DNA of 33,046 nucleotides from an uncultured Pseudomonadota bacterium. Lineage in GTDB: Bacteria; Myxococcota_A; UBA796; SXON01. The stretch spans positions 74,876-107,921 of the forward strand of contig CAISIK010000045.1 in NCBI GenBank assembly GCA_903885375.1, read 5' to 3'. A program made the position numbers and the translations under genes. Below the pieces are notes generated by a model, which searched no databases, was not told the DNA's origin, and was given only the letters and a program-made list of their open reading frames with translations. Positions 6,279 through 14,681 of the stretch are shown in pieces; position 1 is the first letter of the stretch; every line of letters starts with the position of its first letter.

Positions 6279-8223
6279 CGCCGAACATGCCCTTGAACCA
6301 GGCGGTCACCTTGCCCCACAGGCCGTCGGGAGCCGCCGCAGCGGGCGGGACCGTGAACGTCGGCGGCGTGGATGCGGACGTTGCCGCTTCCGCAGGCGCA
6401 CGCTCCGTCTTCGTGGTTTCGCCACGGGTGACGGTGGCCGTGGTTTCGGCGCGAAGGGCCTCGGAGTGGTCCGTCGGCGCATCGACCGGCCTGCTCGGCC
6501 GCCGACCGACGACGTGCTCCCCATCCGCCGAGGGGGGCGGGGGCGCCGCGGCATCGCTGCCGAGGCTGGCCGCGATTGAAGACTGCGGCATCGTGAACGC
6601 GGCGGGCGCCACCGGAGCCGGTGCAGGAGCGGGAGCCGCAGCCGGAGCGGCAGCCGGAGCCGCCCCCCCCGCGGCCTTCGCGGCGGACTTCTCATCCTTG
6701 TCCCCCTCGTTCGACTTGCCGAGCTTCAGCGTGCTCTCCACCGTCTGGCCGGTTTGCTTGTCGCGCGCGGTGAGGTTGAGGATGCCTTCGCTGTCGATGT
6801 GGAAGGTGACTTCGATCTGAACCTTGCCCTTGGGCGCGGCGCGGATGTTGTTGAAGACGAAGGTACCCAGCAGCTCATTGTCGGCACAGATCGCGGCTTC
6901 GCCCTGGTAGATGCGGAGCATGATCGAGCGCTGGTTGTCCTTGCTCGTGGTCAGCGTGCGGGTCTTGTAGTCGGGCAGCGGCTGGTTCTTCTGGAACAGC
7001 ACGTGCATGGACCCATCGACCTTGTTGATGCCGATGGGCATCGGGAGCACGTCGAGCAGGGTGACATCATCGCTGGACTGAACCGCGGCCAGCGAGTTCG
7101 CCATGATGGCGGCGCCGATGCCCACCGCCTCGTCGGGGTGCACACCCTTGCTGGGCGGCTTGCCCATGAACTCGGTGATTCGCCGCTGCACGAGCGGCAT
7201 GCGGCTCTGCCCGCCAACGAGCAGCACCTCATCGATCTGCGGGCGGGTGGTGCCGGCCTCGCGGAAGATGCGCTCCACCGTTTGGATGGTGCGGTCCACG
7301 AGATCCGCGCACAGCTCCTCGAGCCGCTCGCGGGTGAGCTCCATGTCCACATCCAGCCCGCCGCCCGTGTCGTTCTTCGTGATGAACGGAACGTGGATGC
7401 GGGTGCGCATCACGCTCGACAGCTCGATCTTTGCGGTTTCCGCCGCATCGCGGATGCGCTGGATGGCCACACGATCGTAGCTGAGGTCGATCCCGTGGGC
7501 CTTCTGGAAGGACTCGAGCACCCACTGCATCACACGATCATCGAAGTCGACCCCGCCCAGGAAGGTGTCGCCACCCGTGGCGATGACCTCGAAGATGCGC
7601 TCCTTGATGTCGATGACGCTGATGTCGAACGTGCCGCCGCCGAGGTCGTAGACCGCGATGCGCTGGTTGAGGTTCTTTCCCAGACCGTACGCGAGCGCCG
7701 CCGCCGTGGGCTCGTTGAGCACCCGCAGCACCTTCAGGCCCGCCAGCTTGCCCGCGGCGCGCACGGCCTGTCGCTGACGATCGTTGAAGTAGGCCGGAAC
7801 GGTGATGACCGCCTGATCCACCTCGGCATCGAGCGCCTCTTCCGCCACTTCGCGGATCTTGCGGAGGATGGCCGCGCTGATCTGCTCGAGAGTGAAGATC
7901 TGGTCGCGGACCTTGATCAGCACCTCGGAAGACTCACCCTCCACGAGCTCGTAGGTGAAGACCTGCTTCACCTTTTCGATGGTCTTGCTGTGGTAGTTGC
8001 GGCCGATCAGCCGCTTGGCCGCCGCGACCGTGTTGGTCGGGTTGAGCTGCGCCTGCTTCTTCGCATCGTGCCCGACGAGGCGATCGCCCTTCTCATCGAT
8101 TGCGAAGACCGACGGAATCGTGGACTGCCCGCCCTTGTAGGTGATGACGCGCGGCTTGCCGCCATCGACGATCGCGGCGCACGAGTTGGTCGTGCCGAGG
8201 TCAATCCCGATCGCCTTGCCCAT
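6271..8223 (-). CDS. Divergent Hsp70 (DnaK paralogue) without lid, with Ala/Pro linker and hydrophobic tail
   Basis: A 650-residue Hsp70. The ATPase domain (about 1-375) is intact: GIDLGTTNSC, VPAYFNDRQRQA, NEPTAAALAYG, YDLGGGTFDISV and VLLVGGQSRMP. The interdomain linker reads VTLLDVLPMPIGI, close to the canonical form, and a beta substrate-binding domain reaches about 500 (EVTFHIDSEGILNLTARD). The alpha-helical lid normally found from about 508 on is missing. In its place are about 125 residues of low-complexity Ala/Pro/Thr sequence and a C-terminal segment, LWGKVTAWFKGMFGGG, that could form an amphipathic helix. The EEVD/EEVK-type end is also absent. The canonical grpE-dnaK-dnaJ set lies upstream on the same strand, so this is a paralogue with a specialised job, perhaps at a membrane (inference). 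Its stop overlaps the trmJ start. Confidence 0.9.
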   Translation of the reverse strand: MGKAIGIDLGTTNSCAAIVDGGKPRVITYKGGQSTIPSVFAIDEKGDRLVGHDAKKQAQLNPTNTVAAAKRLIGRNYHSKTIEKVKQVFTYELVEGESSEVLIKVRDQIFTLEQISAAILRKIREVAEEALDAEVDQAVITVPAYFNDRQRQAVRAAGKLAGLKVLRVLNEPTAAALAYGLGKNLNQRIAVYDLGGGTFDISVIDIKERIFEVIATGGDTFLGGVDFDDRVMQWVLESFQKAHGIDLSYDRVAIQRIRDAAETAKIELSSVMRTRIHVPFITKNDTGGGLDVDMELTRERLEELCADLVDRTIQTVERIFREAGTTRPQIDEVLLVGGQSRMPLVQRRITEFMGKPPSKGVHPDEAVGIGAAIMANSLAAVQSSDDVTLLDVLPMPIGINKVDGSMHVLFQKNQPLPDYKTRTLTTSKDNQRSIMLRIYQGEAAICADNELLGTFVFNNIRAAPKGKVQIEVTFHIDSEGILNLTARDKQTGQTVESTLKLGKSNEGDKDEKSAAKAAGGAAPAAAPAAAPAPAPAPVAPAAFTMPQSSIAASLGSDAAAPPPPSADGEHVVGRRPSRPVDAPTDHSEALRAETTATVTRGETTKTERAPAEAATSASTPPTFTVPPAAAAPDGLWGKVTAWFKGMFGGG

Positions 8224-8253
8224 GTGCTACTCGTCCAGCGTGATCTTCCGGGG

Positions 8254-8283
8254 CATGTACCACGGCGACGGCCCGTCGGTCAA
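8254..8283 (-). promoter_or_regulatory. Possible internal promoter for the divergent Hsp70 gene
   Basis: On the minus strand TTGACC (8283-8278) is followed after 18 nt by TACATG (8259-8254), overlapping the end of the dehydrogenase gene. A GGACGAG ribosome site precedes ATG 8223. This could let the Hsp70 and trmJ be expressed apart from the upstream genes. Confidence 0.35.
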
Positions 8284-9440
8284 ACGTCGTCGTAGCCGAC
8301 GAGCACCTTCCCGTTGCGTCGATCTGTGCTCGCTTCGAGGGCATCGAGCGTACGAACGAACGGCAAGCGGCACGTGATCATCGCGGACACGGGCAACCGG
8401 CCCCGCTCCATGAGGCGCAGGATGCGCGGGAAGCAGCCCCCGCCCACGTGCCCCCGCGCGCCCACGATTCCCGCCGCCTGGGTGACCAGCACGTCGAGCA
8501 TGACCGGCGCGCGCTGGCCGGTGCGGCCGAGGTAGACCATGCGCCCGCCGGGCGCGAAGGACCGCTCGATGGCGGGCATGGTGTGGTGCGCCGCGCCGGC
8601 GGCCTCCACCACCATGTCGGCGCCCCAGCCGCCGCTCATGGTGCGCAGGACATCGGCCGGATCACACTCGCCGGGGTGAAGGGCCACGTCGGCGCCGAGC
8701 TCGACAGCGAGCGCGCACCGTTCGGGGACGACATCGAACGCAGCGATACCGGCGGCGCCCGCGGCGCGCGCGAGCGCGATGGCGCCAAGCCCGATCGGGC
8801 CGCACCCGAAGACGCCCACCCACCCGCCCGGCAGGAGCCCGCCCGCCGACACGAACATCCCGTTGAAGGCGCAGCCGATGGGCTCCACCAGCGCGGCGTG
8901 GTCGAGCGCGGACTCGGCGCTCCCCAATCGCTCGGCGAGCGAGCGCAGGTTCCACAGGAACCGCTCGCCCGCCACGATGTACTCGGCATAGGCCCCGGGG
9001 GCCGAGAAGCCCACCATTTCCAGTCGCGGGCACTGGTTGGGCCGGCCCACGCGGCAGGCCTCGCACACTCCGCAGCCCAGCATGCCTTCGGCACACACGA
9101 GGTCGCCCACCCGCAGCGCCTGCACCCCGGGGCCCAGCTCCACGACCTCCGCGGAGTACTCGTGCCCCACCACGCAGGGGAGCCGCGTGGGGCCGGAGAA
9201 GAGCACGTAGCCCTCGGCGTCGGTTTCGTAGCAGTGGGTGTCGCTGCCGCACACCCCGCAGCGGCGCACGCGCAGGAGCACCTCGCCCACCCCGGGCCGG
9301 GGCATCGGCAGCTCCTCCCAGGCGAAGGAGGGCCGGCGCCACACGAGGTTGGCGGGAGCCTTGCGGTCCCGCACCTGCGCCTCGGAGAGGCGGGCCTCCG
9401 CGCGGGGATCCCAGTCGGCGCGCATCACGACCGCCTTCAT
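8280..9440 (-). CDS. Zinc-dependent medium-chain alcohol/polyol dehydrogenase
   Basis: A 386-residue MDR-family dehydrogenase. Catalytic zinc ligands are Cys64 in CGVCGSD, His93-Glu94 in VVGHEYS, and the Glu of VEPIGCAFNG. The four-cysteine structural zinc loop GCGVCEACRVGRPNQC is present. The Rossmann fold follows (VGVFGCGPIGLGAIALARAAG), with a conserved Asp at the end of the second strand (AAFDVVPER) that favours NAD over NADP. This architecture is shared by threonine, sorbitol and glutathione-independent formaldehyde dehydrogenases; the substrate cannot be named. The N-terminal 40 residues are longer than usual. ATG 9440 shares one base with the stop of the upstream cheA-like gene (TGATG), which fixes the start; a longer reading would run into that gene. 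Coupling to a histidine kinase gene is unusual. Confidence 0.88.
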   Translation of the reverse strand: MKAVVMRADWDPRAEARLSEAQVRDRKAPANLVWRRPSFAWEELPMPRPGVGEVLLRVRRCGVCGSDTHCYETDAEGYVLFSGPTRLPCVVGHEYSAEVVELGPGVQALRVGDLVCAEGMLGCGVCEACRVGRPNQCPRLEMVGFSAPGAYAEYIVAGERFLWNLRSLAERLGSAESALDHAALVEPIGCAFNGMFVSAGGLLPGGWVGVFGCGPIGLGAIALARAAGAAGIAAFDVVPERCALAVELGADVALHPGECDPADVLRTMSGGWGADMVVEAAGAAHHTMPAIERSFAPGGRMVYLGRTGQRAPVMLDVLVTQAAGIVGARGHVGGGCFPRILRLMERGRLPVSAMITCRLPFVRTLDALEASTDRRNGKVLVGYDDV

Positions 9441-10798
9441 CACGGCTCCACGAGGAAGAAGATGTGCCCCTCCGGCGCCACGCCGGTGCCGCGGATCCAC
9501 GGCATGCGGTTCAACGGAAAGGGCGGCGGCGCCACGAGGTAGGCCCCCTCGTCGAGCACGCGGTCCACGTCGACCACGCGCCCATCGGTGAGGCGGATGC
9601 GCACGGCGCCCGAGGTGGGGAGACCGAGGAGCCCGGTGGCCGCGGCGCTTGCCGGCGGGGGGCGGGGGTCGACCACGCTCTTGCGCACGGCGAGGCGGTA
9701 GCGCCCGGCCTCCACGATCGTGAGCTCCACGAGGTCGGCGAGGACCGGGAGCTGCAATCGCACCCGCGTGCCCGCACCCGGGGTGCTCTCCACCGTGAGC
9801 GAGCCCGACAGCTCCTCCACGGCCTGGCGAACGGCGTCGAGCCCGACGCCTCGACCGGCATCCACGCCGACGGGCCCCCCGGGCTGCGCGGCACCGACGG
9901 CCGGCGGCGACCGGAACCCGGCGCCGTCGTCGTCCACCACCACCGCAAGCGCCCGACCCACCCGCTCCGCCGACACCGTCACGCGGCCTGCCCGACGTTT
10001 GCCTGCCTCCAGGCGCACGGCCTCGGACTCCACGCCGTGCACGACGGCGTTGGACACGAGCGTGCTCAGCGGCCCCATCAGCCGGGAGAGCAACGAGCCA
10101 TCCACCCGCACCTCCTCGCCGCTCACGATGAGCTGGGCGAGCTTCCCCGTTCGTTCGGCCACCCCGCGAACCTGGCGGCGCAGCGCCGGGACCACGCAGC
10201 CGAAGGCCACCTCACGCAGGGGCACCAGCTCGTCGTACACCCGACCGAGGGAGGCTTCGAGGCGCTTCACCTCCTCGGACGCGGGCCCGTCGGAGAGCTG
10301 GCGCAAGCGGCGCGCGGCCGAGAAAGCATCGGCGATGGCGGCCTGCACGCCGCTGAGCGCCCGCACGCTCTCGCCGAGGGCAGCCGGCGCCGGCTCGGCC
10401 TCCATGTCGCGCACGAGGCGGAAGGCGAAGGTGGAGCCGGTGCGAAGGTGGGCCCGCACGCGCTCCTCGAAGTTCTCCGCGCCCGGCGGCTCGGTGCCGT
10501 CGGTCACGGCGGTCGTCTGCATGCGGAGGCGGTCGAGGCCCTCGATGAGGAGGCGCTGGGAGTCGTCTGCCCAGGCGCGCGGATCGGCCTGACCGCTCAC
10601 GCAGAGGTCCTCGGCGGCGTGGGCCACCGCCACCATCGAAGCGGCGCCCATCGAGGCGGCCATCCCCTTCAATGTGTGCAGCCCGCGCAGCATGACGGCG
10701 AAGTCGGGCGGGGCCGACACTGCGAGGCACTCCTCCAGCTCGTCGAGCCGACGGGCGGCTTCGCGCGAGAAGAGCTGACGGTAGCGGGGGTCATGCAT
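9440..10798 (-). CDS. CheA-type chemosensory histidine kinase
   Basis: A 452-residue CheA homologue. Domain order: HPt domain (about 1-110) with phosphorylatable His41 in LHTLKGMAA; a helical middle region (about 140-225) that may dimerise; an HATPase domain with N-box LVSNAVVHGVE (247-257, Asn250), G1 box DDDGAGF (289-295) and G2 box GRGVGLDAV (315-323); and a CheW-like C-terminal domain (about 355-452). It is shorter than typical CheA (about 650), without the P2 domain that docks CheY or CheB and with a compact P3. The start overlaps the cheW stop by eight bases and its stop overlaps the dehydrogenase start. No receptor, CheY, CheB or CheR gene is in the window, so inputs and outputs must lie elsewhere; it may not control motility. 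Confidence 0.88.
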   Translation of the reverse strand: MHDPRYRQLFSREAARRLDELEECLAVSAPPDFAVMLRGLHTLKGMAASMGAASMVAVAHAAEDLCVSGQADPRAWADDSQRLLIEGLDRLRMQTTAVTDGTEPPGAENFEERVRAHLRTGSTFAFRLVRDMEAEPAPAALGESVRALSGVQAAIADAFSAARRLRQLSDGPASEEVKRLEASLGRVYDELVPLREVAFGCVVPALRRQVRGVAERTGKLAQLIVSGEEVRVDGSLLSRLMGPLSTLVSNAVVHGVESEAVRLEAGKRRAGRVTVSAERVGRALAVVVDDDGAGFRSPPAVGAAQPGGPVGVDAGRGVGLDAVRQAVEELSGSLTVESTPGAGTRVRLQLPVLADLVELTIVEAGRYRLAVRKSVVDPRPPPASAAATGLLGLPTSGAVRIRLTDGRVVDVDRVLDEGAYLVAPPPFPLNRMPWIRGTGVAPEGHIFFLVEP

Positions 10799-11201
10799 GG
10801 GGGGCGCCGAGCTTGGTGGACAGGCTCCGAGCCAGCCCTTCGGGCGAGATGAGCCGCAGCCCCACGGGCACGCTCACGGCATCAAACAGGCCCTCGCCGG
10901 CCGCGAGGGGGCCGTACAGCTCGTCGGTGGGCGTCTCGGCCAGGGCTACGCCCAGCTCCCCCCAGCTCCCCTCGACGATGACCACCTGCTGCGTGGGGTG
11001 GGACCCGGCCTTCAACCCGGCAAGCAGCCCCACGTCCACCACCGCCACCGCGCGGCCGAACCGGTTGATGACCCCCACCAGCCAGGCGGGCGCGAGCGGA
11101 ACCGGCGAGAGCTCCGGCGACCGGACCACCGCCTGCACCTGCTGGCGGTCCACGCCGAACCTCAGCGCGGTGTCCGTCCACACCAGCGCGGGCCGCATCA
11201 T
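10791..11201 (-). CDS. CheW-like adaptor protein
   Basis: A 136-residue CheW-domain protein, near the usual length of 140-170. CheW links receptors to CheA in chemosensory arrays. Visible features are the opening strand LRFGVDRQQVQAVVR, the conserved LVGVINRFGRAVAVVDVGLLAG segment (the 'G-x-I-x-x-x-G-x-x-x-P-V-x-D-L' motif in variant form), the VVIVEG strand and a helical end. The usual Pro of the Pro-Val-Asp motif is Ala here. ATG 11201 overlaps the stop of the upstream CNNM gene (ATGA); the next codon is also ATG. It overlaps the CheA-type gene downstream, so the pair is co-translated and the proteins probably interact. Together with the kinase it makes a minimal pair lacking a receptor. 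Confidence 0.85.
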   Translation of the reverse strand: MMRPALVWTDTALRFGVDRQQVQAVVRSPELSPVPLAPAWLVGVINRFGRAVAVVDVGLLAGLKAGSHPTQQVVIVEGSWGELGVALAETPTDELYGPLAAGEGLFDAVSVPVGLRLISPEGLARSLSTKLGAPHA

Positions 11202-12484
11202 CGGGCGACCGTGCCGGGCTTCTCCACCGGGGCGGAGATCACGACCTCGAGGATGGCGCGCTCGTTGGCCTTGGTGACCTCGAAGCGCCAACCCGCCTGG
11301 GTGACGCTCTCCCCGACGGCCGGCACGTGGCCGAGCCGCGCGAGCACGAAGCCCGCCACGGTTTCGTAGTCGCCTTCGGGCAGCTCAAACCCCGTCGCCG
11401 ACTTGAGCGCCTCGGTCTCCACCCGCGCCGAGGCGATCCACTCGCGCTCGCCGCTGCGACGAATGAGCGGGCGGCGGCGGTCGAACTCGTCCTCGATGTC
11501 GCCCACCAGCTCCTCGAGGATGTCCTCGATGGAGATGACGCCCACGCCACCGCCGTACTCGTCGACCGCCACGGCAAGACGCTGCCGACGCCGGCGGAGC
11601 TCGAGGAAGAGCTGGTCGACCCGCTTCGTTTCCGGCACGAAGACGACCTCGTGCATGACGCTCCCCACCGTGGCGTTCGAGTCGGGGGCGAACATCAGGT
11701 CGCCGTGGGTGACCACGCCCACCATACGATCCACGCGCTTGCGGTACACGGGGAGCCGCGAGAACCCCTGCTCGGCGGCGATCAGCACGGCCTCCGCCAC
11801 GGTGGCGCTCTCCGGCACGGACACCACATCGATGAGCGGCACCATCGCATCTTGAACGAGCGTTTCACTGAAGTTGAACACCCGCAGGATCATCTCGCGT
11901 TCTTCGGCCTGGATGTCGGCCGACGGCGAGGTGTCGAACAGGAGCTGGATGTCCTCGCGGCGCACGCCCCCGTGCCCCTCGCCCTCCTTCACCCCGAACG
12001 CGCGCGAGAGCCCCCGCGTGATGACCTCGGTGGCCCACAGCAGCGGGCGCAGGACCGTGCTCATGGCCAGAAGCGGCACGATGAGGCGCGGCGCGAGCGC
12101 GGTGGCGTACTGGTGGAAGAGGGCCTTGGGAATGAGCTCGGCGAAGATGATGGCGATCGGCGGGAACGCGATCGCGGCGGCGAGCGTGGGGTTGCTGGTG
12201 AAGTGACCGGCGATGTCGGTGAACACCGTGGCCGCGAAGACGCTGCCGAGCGCCACGCCCACGAGGCAGGTGCTCACGAGGCGGGAGGGGCGTTCGAGCA
12301 GCTGGAGCACGCGGCGGGCGGCGCTGTCGCCCTCCTCGGCGCGCGCACGGAGCACGAGGCGATCGGCACCCATCAGCGCGATCTCGGTGCCGGCAAAGAG
12401 CGCCTGCGTGGTCACCCCGACGGCGAGGAGAATGAACGCCGTGGGCAACGACAGCACCGGCTCGATCGAGGCGATCGCGTTCAC
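11198..12484 (-). CDS. CNNM/CorC family membrane protein with CBS pair (second copy)
   Basis: A 428-residue protein of the hemolysin C/CorC/CNNM family. Residues about 1-165 form the DUF21 membrane domain with four hydrophobic helices, including FAGTEIALMGADRL and AELIPKALFHQYA, the conserved Glu-x-x-Pro-Lys signature. Two CBS motifs follow (about 190-320; MVPLIDVVSVPESATVAEAV and LAVAVDEYGGGVGVISIEDILEELVGDIEDEFD), then a C-terminal CorC_HlyC domain (about 335-415). Proteins of this family are linked to magnesium or cobalt efflux; the CBS pair senses nucleotides. GTG 12484 overlaps the stop of the upstream paralogue (GTGA), which fixes the start. It lies directly before cheW. Two adjacent paralogues suggest a heteromeric complex (inference). 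Confidence 0.92.
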   Translation of the reverse strand: MNAIASIEPVLSLPTAFILLAVGVTTQALFAGTEIALMGADRLVLRARAEEGDSAARRVLQLLERPSRLVSTCLVGVALGSVFAATVFTDIAGHFTSNPTLAAAIAFPPIAIIFAELIPKALFHQYATALAPRLIVPLLAMSTVLRPLLWATEVITRGLSRAFGVKEGEGHGGVRREDIQLLFDTSPSADIQAEEREMILRVFNFSETLVQDAMVPLIDVVSVPESATVAEAVLIAAEQGFSRLPVYRKRVDRMVGVVTHGDLMFAPDSNATVGSVMHEVVFVPETKRVDQLFLELRRRRQRLAVAVDEYGGGVGVISIEDILEELVGDIEDEFDRRRPLIRRSGEREWIASARVETEALKSATGFELPEGDYETVAGFVLARLGHVPAVGESVTQAGWRFEVTKANERAILEVVISAPVEKPGTVAR

Positions 12485-13800
12485 GGCGCCACCTCCGGCG
12501 CGGGCCGGTCTCCGGGGGCGAAGGTGACCGCGACCTCGGTGATCCGGCGCCCCTCCACGCCCTGCACGAGGAACTTCCGCCCTTGCCACTCCACCTCGTC
12601 GCCCTTGGTGGGCGCGTTGCCCAGCGTGTGGAACACGAAGCCGCCGAGCGTGGTGTACTCGCCCTCGGGCAGCTCCACCTCGAAGCGCGCGGCGAAGTCA
12701 TCCACATCCATGCCGGCGCGCACCGTGAACACCCCCGGCGCGATCTCCACGGCATCCTTCTCCACGCTGTCGCTCTCGTCGTGCACCGCGCCGACGATCT
12801 CGGTGAGGATGTCGTCGAGCGTGACGAGGCCCACGCAGGAGCCGTGCTCATCCACGACCACGGCGAGGTGGATGTTCTTCTGGCGGAACTCCCGCAACAG
12901 GTCCTGCGAGCGCTTGCTCGGCGGCACGAAGAGCGCGGGGTGGAGCATCTTCTGGAGCTGCCGCGCGTTGGGCGGCGGGGCGCCCCGGAGGCGCAGGAGG
13001 TCCTTCATCATCAGGATGCCGAGGATGTTCTCGGGCGAGCCGTGCCAGACGGGCACGCGGCTGTAGCGGGCGTCGTTGATCTTCGCGAGCAGCTCCGGCC
13101 AGGGCGTGGTGATCGACACCGAGAAGATGTCCGGCCGGGGAGTCATGAGCCGGGAGACGGGGAGGTCGCCGAACTCGAAGACCCGGTGGATGAGGTCCTG
13201 CTCCATGGGCTCGATGACGCCCACCTGCAGCCCCTGGTCGATGAGCGTGCGGAGCTGGGCTTCCTTCAGCGCCTCCGTCTGCTTGGGCTGCACCACGCCG
13301 AAGACCTTCAGGACGGCGTCGGCCACGGAGGTAAGCAGGAACCGCACCGGGCTCACCAGCTCGCTCCAGAAGGAGATGGGCCGGGCCACGGTGGCCGCCA
13401 GTCGGCGGGAGAAGCGGATGCCGAGGGTCTTCGGCGTGATGTCGCCGAAGAGGATGATCACCGGCGCGACGAGCACCACGCTGAGCCAGGGGTACTCGGG
13501 GAAGGCGGCGCGGGTGAGCGCCGCGGACACCGACGCCAGCGCGATGTTCGCCACCTCGCTCCCCATCAAGAGCGCCGCGAGCAGGCGGCGGGGCTGGGCG
13601 AGGAGGTGGCGGATGGTCTCGCCGACGACCTCATCCTCCTTGAGCGCCTCACGGTCCACCCGCTGCAACGAAAACAGCGCCGCCTCGCTCGCGGAGAAGA
13701 ACGCCGACACGCCCAGCAAGGCCAGGAGCAGGGCTCCCGTGGCGACAGAGTCGTTCAGGACGACTCCCGCTCGAAATGACTGAACAGTGACCGCGGCCAT
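12481..13800 (-). CDS. CNNM/CorC family membrane protein with CBS pair (first copy)
   Basis: A 439-residue member of the same family as its downstream neighbour. The DUF21 domain spans about 15-195 (SAFFSASEAALFSLQRVDREAL and FGDITPKTLGIRFSRRLA). The CBS pair spans about 215-340 (RLMTPRPDIFSVSITTPWPEL, then HLAVVVDEHGSCVGLVTLDDILTEIVGAV), followed by a CorC_HlyC domain to the end. Family role: divalent-cation transport at the inner membrane. The start is uncertain. ATG 13800 is the first conventional codon but has no ribosome site and overlaps thiL by 46 bases. CTG 13758 follows GGGAG by five bases and overlaps the thiL stop by four (CTGA), the same arrangement as most junctions in this block; I think it may be the true start, shortening the protein by 14 residues. 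Confidence 0.92.
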   Translation of the reverse strand: MAAVTVQSFRAGVVLNDSVATGALLLALLGVSAFFSASEAALFSLQRVDREALKEDEVVGETIRHLLAQPRRLLAALLMGSEVANIALASVSAALTRAAFPEYPWLSVVLVAPVIILFGDITPKTLGIRFSRRLAATVARPISFWSELVSPVRFLLTSVADAVLKVFGVVQPKQTEALKEAQLRTLIDQGLQVGVIEPMEQDLIHRVFEFGDLPVSRLMTPRPDIFSVSITTPWPELLAKINDARYSRVPVWHGSPENILGILMMKDLLRLRGAPPPNARQLQKMLHPALFVPPSKRSQDLLREFRQKNIHLAVVVDEHGSCVGLVTLDDILTEIVGAVHDESDSVEKDAVEIAPGVFTVRAGMDVDDFAARFEVELPEGEYTTLGGFVFHTLGNAPTKGDEVEWQGRKFLVQGVEGRRITEVAVTFAPGDRPAPEVAP

Positions 13801-14681
13801 TCAAGGCCGATCAGGCTCACGACTGGGGAGCCCCTCACGATTCCAACCTTCGAGACACGGGTTTCGAACTTCTCCGCGAGCGAGCATATCGCAACATCCT
13901 CGCCCGCGGCGGCAGTGAACAGCAATTCGAAGTCCTCACCGAAGGCGACGGCCTCCGCAATAGTGCCGGTAGTAGGCAGGGCGTATGGCTCTACGAGCGC
14001 GCCACATCCCGACGCGGCGCACAGCCGATGGAGGTCGGCGGCGAGCCCATCGGACAGGTCCATCATCGCGGTGGGGAGTCCGGCCTCGGCGAGCGCCGCG
14101 CCGAAGGCCACTGGTGGACGCGGACGGCGGAACCAGGCCAGCGCTTCCGCGCTGCATTCGGAGCGGAGGAAGGCCTGCGCGCTGCGCCCGAGCTCGCCCG
14201 TGACCCAGAGCTCATCGCCCGGCCGGGCGCCCGAGCGGAGCACGGGACGCGAGACCGTGCCCCCGACGGTGAGGGCGGCCACGCGCGCCGGTCCCCGCGT
14301 GGTGTCCCCGCCCACGAGCGCCACCCCGTAGGCCGCGAACGCCTCCGCGAGCCCTCCGTAGAAGGCGCCGACCCAGTCGCGATCGAGGGGTCGCGGAAGC
14401 GTGAGCGAGAGCGTGGCCCACCGGGGCCGGCCGCCCATCGCCCCGATGTCCGACACGTTCACGGCCGCGAGCTTCCACCCCACGTCGGCCGGGGAGAGGC
14501 GGGCATCCCAGTGCACGCCCTCCACCATGGTGTCCATGGTGACGACGTTGCCGAGGGGCAGCACGGCGGCGTCATCGCCGATGCCGACGCCGGACGTTTC
14601 CAGCGGGAACAGGGCCCGCGCCGTTTCGACCACCCAGGCCTCGCCCTCGTTCTCCACGCCGCGCCGCGGGCTACGGGGCAT
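13755..14681 (-). CDS. thiL: Thiamine-monophosphate kinase
   Basis: A 308-residue ThiL, the ATP-dependent kinase that makes thiamine diphosphate from thiamine monophosphate in the cytoplasm. Motifs run in order: VGIGDDAAVLP, MDTMVEGVHW, VNVSDIGAMGGRP (Mg-binding Asp), GGDTTRGP, TGELGRSAQAF, MDLSDGLAADL and the C-terminal GEDFELLF. Its length fits the family. I place the start at ATG 14681, three bases after a GGACGGAG ribosome site and overlapping the end of the upstream gene by 11 bases; a GTG at 14657 is also in frame but has no such site. It sits inside a run of overlapping minus-strand genes without other thiamine genes. The C-terminal FSHFERESS extends past the last conserved motif and overlaps the next gene. 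Confidence 0.94.
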   Translation of the reverse strand: MPRSPRRGVENEGEAWVVETARALFPLETSGVGIGDDAAVLPLGNVVTMDTMVEGVHWDARLSPADVGWKLAAVNVSDIGAMGGRPRWATLSLTLPRPLDRDWVGAFYGGLAEAFAAYGVALVGGDTTRGPARVAALTVGGTVSRPVLRSGARPGDELWVTGELGRSAQAFLRSECSAEALAWFRRPRPPVAFGAALAEAGLPTAMMDLSDGLAADLHRLCAASGCGALVEPYALPTTGTIAEAVAFGEDFELLFTAAAGEDVAICSLAEKFETRVSKVGIVRGSPVVSLIGLEWPRSLFSHFERESS

